Source of the DNA: Ipomoea triloba
Taxonomy: Eukaryota > Streptophyta > Magnoliopsida > Solanales > Convolvulaceae
Assembly: GCF_003576645.1 (NCBI RefSeq)
Contig: NC_044925.1
Span: 21,520,772 to 21,584,771, forward strand
DNA: 64,000 nucleotides
Reading direction: 5' to 3'
Shown: piece by piece, positions 55,046 through 64,000 of the stretch
Layout of the letters: each line of letters begins with the position of its first letter
Numbering within the stretch: position 1 is the first letter of the stretch
Notes under the pieces: model-generated
What the model saw: the letters and a program-made list of their open reading frames with translations, nothing else
The model's database searches: none
Told to the model about the DNA's origin: nothing
Made by a program: the position numbers and the translations under genes

Positions 55046-56086
55046 GTGCGAGCGTACACCACACAAAACTACAAAATGCATTTTATGATATTAAAAAGCG
55101 GGTACACTTTACCGGGCGTTTAGTTGGGAGGGTTGAATCTGGAGGGAAAAAAATTGTAATTCAGTGGAATTGTAATTCAATGAACACATTCACGAACATG
55201 TTCATTAATGTTTGCGAACACGTAAGTGAACATGTTCGTTCACGTTCATGAACGCTTAATAACCAAACACATGCACATGTTCATGATCACAATTTGTTCG
55301 TGAACAAGAAATAATATATGTTCACAAACAATAACCAAACAAACAACTAACACAACAACTATATATATACATATGCTTGACTGCTTAATTAATTGTTGAC
55401 ATAATGAAAAAGTGTTGTCCATCGCACTTATAAGATGAACTTTTTTTTTTTTTGCCAGATCACTATCAACAAAATCATTAATGTCTTTTGCCAGAAGAGG
55501 CTAGTTTGGTTGCACATACTGTCTCTTTGTCAGTCAAACGTTTATTTATATTTACGAAGACAATAATACAATTAATTTTTAAATTAATAAACACTCCGTA
55601 TGTTTATATAATATAATATATCTTTTATTAAAAAACGATTAATTATAATCAGTATAATTGTAATAATTATATTTAAACATATCAACACACTATTCTATAA
55701 AATGCTTACGGTGTTACTTGATTTATTACAATTTAAGAACTTATTGCAGTTATACACAAATTGTATAAGTTTCAAAATAAATTATGTCAAACAAAACTTA
55801 TATGTGACATTAAAAGAAAAAAGAAAAAAAAGAAGAGAGTAAATATAATATTTCCAACCTTACTCCCTTTAGTTGATAAAATTGCCATGTTTGGTAAAAC
55901 AACTTTTAAGGAGTAGTTAGCTTCTTTAAAAAAAAAAAAAAAAGAAAGATAATTGCGAATCAAGCAGCTCACTTGTTGGCTAGGTAGTCTATTTTTAGGT
56001 CTGATTGTTTGGAGTGGCTTTCATACTATTCCCATCATCTGTAATGTGTTATCCTCATATTTGATTTAATGTTGCCGTTTATTTGC

Positions 56087-56117
<31 letters not shown>

Positions 56118-56880
56118 AAAAGAAAAGAAAAAGAAAAGAAGAAAAGAGAGAAGATAACTAGAGACTTGGGTACTTGATAGTGTTACAATTAATGCACTAA
56201 GTAACATTTATTGTCATGATGCATGATTAGATATTAAAATTTACTTATTTAATTTAATTTAATATCATAATAACATGTTTAATCGGAGAAATTAGAATTT
56301 CACTCCCACATAATTTTGAAGGTAAACAAATTTTACATTGGGTTTAAAGAAATTGCAATTGCATTCCCTCATTTTCAATGAATTAGAATCTCATGTCCGC
56401 TTATATGTTTGTTTTTATTTATTTTTATTTAAAAAAGTCATAATTTTACAGAAAAAAAAAAACTATTCATTTTTCTATATTCTTTTATATTACTCTCCCT
56501 TCTTCTTTTTTAACATAAAAAAAAATCATTTTATCCAATGACACCCTGAGTAATGAGTTTAAATTTTCTTTTCACCAATAATAAACTTAAAAAAATCATC
56601 ATGTTTTATAATGTAGCAATGTGCCGATGTTAGATATTCATGATAAGTCCCGCTTTCAATTAGTTCAACCGATCATTTTAAAAATTTTACTTCAATGTGA
56701 GAATTCGAAAGCAAGAAGTGAGAACTTAAAAACTGACGTAACAACTCGCGGGTAGTGGGTAATAAATAGACAAGTAGTCCTCAAAATCCGAGGGTTTCTG
56801 GCAAAATTTGAACAGTGGTAGTGTAACAAGTTCGAAAATTGAATGAACCATAAACGAGCAATGTCCCCAAGATAAAAGTG
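55046..56880. other. Intergenic; GAACATGTTC-rich patch and poly-A tracts
   Basis: Bases 55185-55345 carry many overlapping GAACATGTTC, GTTCACG and CGTGAAC palindromic words. A-rich tracts lie at 55928-55943 and 56086-56145. No gene was recognised. Confidence 0.5.
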
Positions 56881-57187
56881 GACTTATTACTGGCTGCTGA
56901 TTCTGCGCTCTGCAAACCCTGCCATCACAATCTCTCTCTTTCTCTCTCCTATCAATTTCAAACTTGGAAAGTAATTAAATATTGAGGGTACCTGGATTCA
57001 AGCAAAACACAGAAACAAAAAAGCAGTGTAGAGCAATAGTTTGTGTGTGTATTTGGAATCTCTTTGCTCACCAGCTTGCTCCTAACCTTGTCGGCTCCTA
57101 TCCCTCTCACTCCCTTTACTCAACCTTTCTCTTCTCCTCTTCCAAAAATTTCTTCGATCGGAAGGTTCAGTTTGGCTGTTACACAAA

Positions 57188-57219
<32 letters not shown>

Positions 57220-57468
57220 GGGTTTGAAAAACTGGGCTGGCAGTTTCATTTTCTCTGACCGGTCTACTTTGACAGTTGTTAGAGAGAGAAAGTTCAAACC
57301 TTTACAGAAGGGGAGCGCTCATGGACTGGTTCTTGATGCTGTTTAGGCTGTTGGGGGAAGATGTGTTCTAATCAACAACGCTATTTTCTTTTGTGACAGA
57401 AAAACAACAATCAATCTTTTGTTCCATATATCTGTGTAGGGACAGGAAATTTGGGTGTTTTTGTTGTG
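56881..57468 (+). other. Probable leader of the PTI1-like kinase gene, with an upstream ORF
   Basis: A CT-rich stretch (TCTCTCTCTTTCTCTCTCC at 56930-56948) is typical of plant transcription-start regions. A T-run of 23 bases lies at 57198-57220. A 16-codon upstream ORF at 57321-57371 (MDWFLMLFRLLGEDVF) ends 97 bases before the main start codon, if the leader reaches this far. Confidence 0.5.
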
Positions 57469-60400
57469 ATGAAGAACATGGTCTTTTCCCCACTATTTTG
57501 CTGCCTTAAGGGTTCTGGGTATGACTTTCTATTCTTGGATTTGTGCATTTCCCCCCTTTTCCCCCCTCTTAATTAAACATTATTGTTGATCCTCTATGAT
57601 TACTTATGTTATTTGGGAATTCAGAAAACCCACTGTTGTATTAACCAGAACATGCTTTATTTCAGAATGGCTGCTTAGATATTGTAGAAAAGTGAGCAAT
57701 TAGCCCTGTACTTCTTTGCATAGTATACATATGTTATGTTTTCTTTTGGATAAATAAGTTTGGTGGATGCTGAGAATGGAGATGGAAGGAGCCTGTTTAT
57801 ATAGAATGTTGAATTGTACAGGAAGGATGAATCGAAGAAACGGTCAACGTGGAGGGTGTTTTCCCTGAAGGAGTTGCAGTCTGCTACAAACAATTTTAAC
57901 TATGACAACAAGCTTGGAGAAGGCGGATTCGGTAGTGTTTATTGGGGTCAGCTCTGGGATGGTTCACAAGTTAGTAATGAAAATGTCTTCTCCTATTTAT
58001 TTTAGTTATTAACTAATTTGAGCTTTGTTCCCTATATATCTATCAAGTTCATGATATCTTGAAATTATAGTGTCTGCTGAGGTAATTGGTAGACAGAAGG
58101 GAAATGAAAACAAACCTCATTAGGGATTGTTAATGGACTGCTCGTCAAATCTGGTGTTATTTGAAATTTGATACACAAAGGGAAAACTCTAATTGCTTAA
58201 CAGAAGGGAAAATGAAAAAGAATCTTATTAGGGATTGTTGACTGGGTAGGGGCCAAATCTGATGTTATTTGAAATTTGATACAGAGTGTTCTTTATTTAC
58301 CAAATACGGAGGAATTCGGGGAACCATGTAAATAAAATGTTACGTACTAGATTTGACTTGTTAAATTTACTCCAATTTCACTGTCTTAATTATACAATTT
58401 ACAAGACATTGTTTGGAATACTGGTAGAAACTAGGCAATAGTTCATATCCTGATAAGATTTCCATTGCATTGTTTAGTTTGAATCTCACTTAGATCATCT
58501 ACTTTGCAAGCACTGCTTAGCTGTCTAGTTTCATAATTATTGTCAAGGGACCTAAAGGACAACAAGCTAGATACACGTCTTTGCAAAGACATCTTTTAGT
58601 GTTGTATTTGGATGCGTCTAATTTTCACAATTATCGTGCTTAGTTGTTCTCATTGCTTCCTGTGTGTTTTTCTCGACATCCTTGAAGATCTCATAGGCTC
58701 TTGCTTCAAAAATAAGAAAATTTGCTATATGACTGCCACTGGAATTATCAGACTTTAACGTCAAAACCTTCACCCTTTATATATCATGATTAATGAGACG
58801 GGATATGATTATTGATATATGTCAATATGTCTGTGTTTGATTACTATTAATGGTTTTAGTAGATTGTATGCTGGATATGCTCATGAATAAATCCAAATTC
58901 ATTTTTTTTTTTGGTGTGTGTTTACATAAACAAGATTTTGATGTTTTCCCTCAATAACCATATAGAACTTGGCAGAAAGAAAAAAGGATCCTGTCATTGC
59001 CTGCTTTCTTATGTAAGTCGTGTCCTTCCCAGTCTGAGTGGAGATAGAACCTAGATCATAGAAAAGGGGGGCTTTTTTCAAGAGATTTTTTACTGGCATC
59101 TTATGTGCAAAGTTGAAAAGCAGGACTTTATCAGGATAAAATATTTTTACCCACCCAAGCAGCTTGTAATTTTCAAATCTGACACCTCAACTTTGGAGAG
59201 TACTCAATTGGATTTTACTAGTGATTTGGAATCATTATATAGAGGCTGTATATTTGCATTCTATGGAGTCCACTTTCGCCAGGTGGTTTTGTACTTGTGG
59301 GCTATAAGGTACGGTCCAGGCAACTAGTTGCAGACCTGGGAATTATGCTTTTCTCCGATCATTTGCTAAACGACAAGATAATAGTTAAAAAGCCTGGTTC
59401 ACACTTTCACTAGATGAAAATGGACAGGTTGACTAATTGGAATGTTTAAGGGTGGAGGAGTCATAAATCCATTACTTGGTAGGAAGAAGAAGTGTAAACT
59501 GATCCTTCTTGAACCACCTCATCAGTTCTCTGAGCTCAAAACGGTGGAAATGATTTAACTCAACCGGCCAAACCAAAAAAGAGAGATGTTTAGTTCTCTC
59601 GATGGAATTTCTGTCCCAAAAGAGTGCCAGTAAATGGATGGAACGCTGGGAACTTCAATTCATGCGAAGTTCAAAATTTATTTATCTATTTACTTTTCTT
59701 AGGCCATAGCATTGCTGCTACCTTTTTGGTTTTGATCTTATATTTTTTAATGTAAAGTTCAATACGAACAATTTGCTAGAGCCTATTTGCCTGAGACGGC
59801 AGTAACGTGTTGTTGCTACTAACAGTAGCAATTTGAAGCAGCTTGCAATTTGTAACTCAAAACAGCCTCTATCTGTCCATGTTTGTAAAACAGCCTATTT
59901 TGAGATTTTCAAGTAATTTTCATTTGCAGAATGAAAATTTTCATAATCTATTTTATGCTGTGCGTTTTAGTTTTTGTCCCTGCTATTAAGGCTAGATTAG
60001 TTTGACTAATGACCTAATGTACCTTACCACATTACTCTCTTTAAGCAAGGTGGAATCCTTTCTTATGGACATATTTTATGCAGATTGCAGTGAAAAGGCT
60101 AAAGGTGTGGAGCAACAAAGCCGAGATGGAATTTGCTGTTGAGGTTGAAATTCTGGCCCGAGTACGGCACAAGAATCTGTTGAATTTACGGGGCTATTGT
60201 GCTGAAGGACAAGAGCGTCTAATTGTATATGATTATATGCCCAATCTAAGCTTACTATCACATCTTCACGGGCAGCATTCAACTGAAAGCCTTCTCGATT
60301 GGAAGCGGAGAATGAGTATTGCAATTGGTTCTGCAGAGGGGATTGCGTAAGTTTTTATATGTGACATTTTACCTTTATGTTTCGATATATCCGTGTTCAC

Positions 60401-61098
60401 CGAACAAAATGTTGATGTACTCCAGGTATCTTCATCACCATGCAACCCCGCACATTATCCACCGAGACGTTAAAGCAAGCAATGTGTTGCTAGATTCTGA
60501 TTTCCGAGCTCAAGTTGCTGATTTCGGGTTTGCAAAGTTCATCCCCGATGGCGCGACGCATGTGACCACTAGAGTAAAGGGCACGCTCGGTTATCTTGCC
60601 CCGGAATACGCAATGCTAGGGAAGGCATCAGAAAGCTGCGACGTTTTCAGCTTTGGCATTCTTTTACTCGAGCTCGCTAGTGGCAAGAAACCGATCGAGA
60701 AGGTGAGTTCAACCATGAAGCGCACGATCACGGACTGGGCCCTACCTTTGGCCTGCGAAAGAAAATTCAGCGAACTCGCGGACCAAAGGCTTAATGGGAA
60801 CTACGTGGAAGAAGAGCTAAAGAGAGTGATCTACGTGGCACTCGTTTGTGCTCAAAACCAACCCGAGAAGAGACCAACAATGCTCGAGGTGGTCGAGATC
60901 CTGAAAGGCGAATCGAAGGAGAAGTTTGCCGCTCTAGAGAGCGATGAACTGTTCAAAAATCCTCAGGCGGGTGGTGGTCACAAAGACGAGTTATCCGGAG
61001 CAGAGGACAGTTCAGAGTTCATCTCGGAGGAAAAAGAGGAAAAGGTACCACCAAAACAAGAAATCGAGAGAGTTGAAATTTGTCCCGAAGTGAACTGA
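57469..61098 (+). CDS. PTI1-like receptor-like cytoplasmic kinase
   Basis: Four coding exons, 57469-57518, 57822-57969, 60084-60346 and 60426-61098; 377 aa, in phase throughout. No signal peptide or transmembrane segment; cysteines C11 and C12 near the N-terminus (LFCCLKGSG) could be acylated for membrane attachment. Kinase landmarks: FSLKEL at 30-35, glycine loop LGEGGFGSVYWG at 48-59, catalytic lysine K70 in IAVKR, HRDVKASN with D168, DFGF with D186, APE at 212-214. It closely matches the Arabidopsis PTI1-like kinase At3g15890 in length and sequence (GQLWDGSQIAVKRL, RGYCAEGQERL). All catalytic residues are present, and the Arg before the catalytic Asp makes it an RD kinase. The acidic tail after about residue 320 is variable. 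Intron 2 is 2.1 kb. Substrate is unknown. Confidence 0.95.
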
Positions 61099-61879
61099 TT
61101 CAACTGCGCCTGATTTTCTTGCCCGCTCGCCCTCTCTTAGGTGACGAGGTATTGTTTCGACATCCACAGAAGGCTGCAGAGTTTACAGCAGCCTGTGGGA
61201 CTTCATTGCTTGTTGAATTGAAAGGATGATTTGAATGTGTTGTGTGTGTGTGTGTGTGAATATTCTTGTTGTATGTTATTTTTAGTTCTTTTAATCAAAA
61301 CTTGAAAATGTACAAGTTGTGCTGTGCTGTGCTGTCATTGGATCATCATAGACAAGAGGATTATTGTATCTTTTTAGGGAATTTGGCTTGAAATTAAGGG
61401 TGAAAACACATTTGGTATCACAAGCTCACATTTTATAGTAGAGACACAATGACTCTTTTGATATTGTATAAACTAATTAACATATTCGTATAAATGTCTT
61501 GTCTTACTAATTTTAAAGGGTAAAACAAGTCGTTAATGTGTTAAATATGTTAATCCAGTAAGACTAAAATTAACGAGTCAACTCGTTAATGACTTAAGAC
61601 ATGTTAAAGTTTAAATAGCAAAGTAATTTTTGTATCTAATTTTGAGCATATTTATAGTTGGTGTGGCACTCTAGCTGTGAAGTTTTAAGATTTTTTCCGC
61701 CCTTTTCTTGGATATGCTTGATTTTCTTACTGGGTTAGATTTTCGCCATGTAACATAATTAGTTTATCAATCAATTTTGACTTACTTGATTACTATTAAA
61801 TGTTTGATTTGATTAAACAATTAATATAAGTGTGATTAATTAATTTTTTATAAGAATTTATTGCTCAAAAATACTAAAA
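61099..61879. other. 3' UTR of the kinase gene and spacer
   Basis: A (TG)n tract at 61238-61257 and three GTGCT repeats at 61318-61334 lie in the probable 3' UTR. Beyond that it is AT-rich with no gene. Confidence 0.5.
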
Positions 61880-62045
61880 TACTAAAATTCAAAAAGTTGC
61901 TCAAGCCTTAAAATAATTTTTTATCAACTTTTTGAGAAAATCATTTTACATATAATCAACTATTAGTTAACAGCTAATTTACTAAGCATCTTTCTACAAT
62001 CAGCTAACGCTATCAATTAGTCAAATTCACTAACTAAACACCTCA
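61880..62045. mobile_element. Probable hAT-like MITE remnant
   Basis: ACTTTTTGAGAAAATC, ATAATCAACTATTAGTTAAC, TTTCTACAATCAGCTAA and CACTAACTAAACACC match, in the opposite orientation, words of the element in EREX intron 1 (21255-21505). The ends are not clear. Confidence 0.45.
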
Positions 62046-62520
62046 TTTAAAAATTTTATGTTGTTTGGTTGAGAAGTTGAGACTTTATTTTTTATTGTTT
62101 TTTTCCCTGTATTTGCACTGAAGAATTTTATTTAATAAAATTTTATTCACCTTTTTTTTTTTATTTACGAAATAACAACAACAACAATAATAATTGTACC
62201 ATGACGTTGAAGAAGCCTAAGTTGAATGAGTTGTGGATGAGATCCATAACGTGTGTTATTTTCTCTGTTCAATTTTTTTAAAGAAATATTTATATTTATC
62301 ATTTTTGTATATAATAACTTTTTCTATATGGTTTCAACATATGTTTAAAAAGTAATATCAACATATTACATAATATGGAGTATAAAAAGTTTTAATAGTA
62401 AACAATTTAAGTATATTATCAGCTAAATCATACAAATGTAAGATGAATGGAGAATAAGAAATTATTTAGTAAGATATGACATGCCTAACTGGCTAACTCA
62501 CTATGCCATGTAAATATTTA
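62046..62520. other. AT-rich spacer
   Basis: No feature is supported. Confidence 0.4.
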
Positions 62521-62822
62521 GGGTGCGCTTGGTTGACATGTTTAGCTATCAGGAATGGGTATCAAAGTCATTGTTATTGTTTGGTTGACAGGTTTTTAGA
62601 ACACTACTATGAGTTGTGATTACTCCATTAATTGCAAAACTCATTCCCTAATAAAATAAGGGTTTCATCCCTTCCTCCTCAATTGCTTCCCCAACTATTA
62701 TAGTCATCCCCACTCCACTATATTACCAAACATGCAAAATACTTTCACCAAAACCCATTACCATTACCAAGTATTTGATACTCATTCCAATTCTGATTCT
62801 CATATGCGAACCAAACACACCC
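62521..62822. mobile_element. Tourist-like MITE with TTA target duplication
   Basis: TIRs GGGTGCGCTTGGTTGACATG and GGGTGTGTTTGGTTCGCATA are flanked on both sides by TTA. At 302 bp it has no coding sequence. The TIR and the three-base duplication fit PIF/Harbinger. Confidence 0.85.
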
Positions 62823-64000
62823 TTAGTACATGTTTAAATTGTATTGTATAATATTATGTTTTTATTTAATATTTATTTTTTCTTATAGTGCACTGATATT
62901 TGTATTACGGGATGAACTTATTATTTATTAGTGACTTAAACCTTTTTTCTTGAGTCAACACTTTTTGATATATATATGCATGATAAAATAGTTATATTCT
63001 ATTTTAATAGTATTCATGTCATTGCAACTTGAATATTCAATTTACATGTTATAGCACAACGCTTCTATACATAAGCTTTATTACTAAACCAATTCCAAAT
63101 TCATCAAAGATTTAAGGCTTGCTTAACAATTAGTGAATAACGAATTCTATTAGCGGTTAACCAATTATGTTAACTTAGCGATAATATTATATATTTTTAG
63201 AAAAAATATTTATTAAAAATGACTGTTAACTGATAACATATACAATGACATTTAAAGACATGAATATGCTTTATAATAATAATAATATAATCATTAAGTA
63301 TATTTAAGAAAAAAATATTATTTACAATTATTATAAAGATAATAATTAAACAACATTTAATTAATAAACTATTTTATTTTCCCACTATTTTTCTTTAAAG
63401 ATTTTTTTTTTTTTTTTGGGTTTTCGAAAAGAATAGTGGAGATACTATAAATGGATATTTTCAACACCCCACTATAACGATTTGTCTTGGTTAAGTAATT
63501 ACAAATTAAGTTAAAAAGCTTTAATTACAATGAAAAATAATAATTTTTTTTTTCTGGGGTCATTGTCAATTTGTTATGGACAAAGAAATTTGGTGAAAAA
63601 GAAAAAGGAAATGTTTAAAAAAAAAAAAAAGGAAATTGAAGTTGTAAAGTAATGTTGTTAATGAAAGACGTCGCAATCAAAGGCGAACAAATTTCCAGCA
63701 CGACAGGCGCCTGTCGTCAGAAAAACGCCTCCAACAGGGGACACATGTCTACCAAATCTGACATATTCAACATATTCTTTAATTTGCTTTGGCTTTCAAA
63801 ATAATTGAGGATATTTGGAATAAAGTTTTTCAAGTACGAATTTTGTGTGGTTAACATGATAGGTTGTTAAATATGACAGTGCTTTTTAACTCATATTTGG
63901 GTTAGGAATAAGGTACAAGTTGGTCACTGAACGTAATCTTTAGGTCACTGAACACTCTAAATATATGCAGTTTTCATCTGATAGCAGGTTACTTGGTTAC
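62823..64000. other. AT-rich right flank; possible repeat end cut by the window edge
   Basis: No gene was found. TTGGTCACTGAACGTAATCTTTAGGTCACTGAACACTC at 63922-63957 repeats GGTCACTGAAC, a word frequent in the ends of long-TIR plant elements. If so, its body lies beyond the window. Bases 63690-63735 have a small GC hairpin (GGCGCCTGTCGTC). Confidence 0.4.

Overview
The window is nuclear DNA from a dicot plant. The genes have many short GT-AG introns, the intergenic DNA is very AT-rich and full of small DNA transposons (MITEs), and every recognisable protein belongs to a plant family. The recurrent 'tactccgta' word and the repeat types would fit an asterid such as a morning-glory relative, but that is a weak inference.

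Layout. 1-3.7 kb holds transposon debris: a 1.5 kb element with 256-bp terminal inverted repeats carrying pieces of two host genes, followed by a broken PIF/Harbinger transposase. 4.6-9.0 kb holds two convergent genes that both descend from transposases: a FAR1-RELATED SEQUENCE (FRS6/8-like, MULE-derived) gene and a DAYSLEEPER-like (hAT-derived) gene. 11.2-12.1 kb is a five-copy tandem array. 12.8-14.6 kb is a pentatricopeptide-repeat (PPR) gene interrupted by two in-frame stops. 14.7-20.6 kb is AT-rich repeat and MITE DNA. 20.7-24.9 kb is a ten-exon EREX-like PX-domain gene, closely followed by a tRNA-Arg(UCU) gene on the other strand. 25.2-30.4 kb is intergenic with MITEs. 30.4-32.3 kb (minus) is a four-exon U11/U12-25K-like ubiquitin-fold gene. 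A complete 1.53 kb Helitron lies at 33.1-34.7 kb. 36.3-47.4 kb is the full 26-exon PRP8 core spliceosome gene (2,372 aa). 47.4-56.8 kb is a dense repeat region: MITEs, a mitochondrial-type insert with a group II intron domain V, arrays of short repeats bounded by similar inverted repeats, a LINE reverse-transcriptase relic and a long foldback element. 57.5-61.1 kb is a four-exon PTI1-like protein kinase gene. The rest is intergenic.

The genes do not form a pathway. PRP8 and the 25K-like protein are both splicing-linked, but neighbours in plant genomes are rarely co-functional. From memory of Arabidopsis gene numbers, FRS8, a hAT-derived gene, a ubiquitin-fold gene and PRP8 lie together on Arabidopsis chromosome 1 (about At1g80010-80070), while EREX and the PTI1-like kinase lie together on chromosome 3 (At3g15920 and At3g15890). 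This window would then be an ancestral block that Arabidopsis has split. All exon models were built by hand from splice consensus, reading frame and family conservation.
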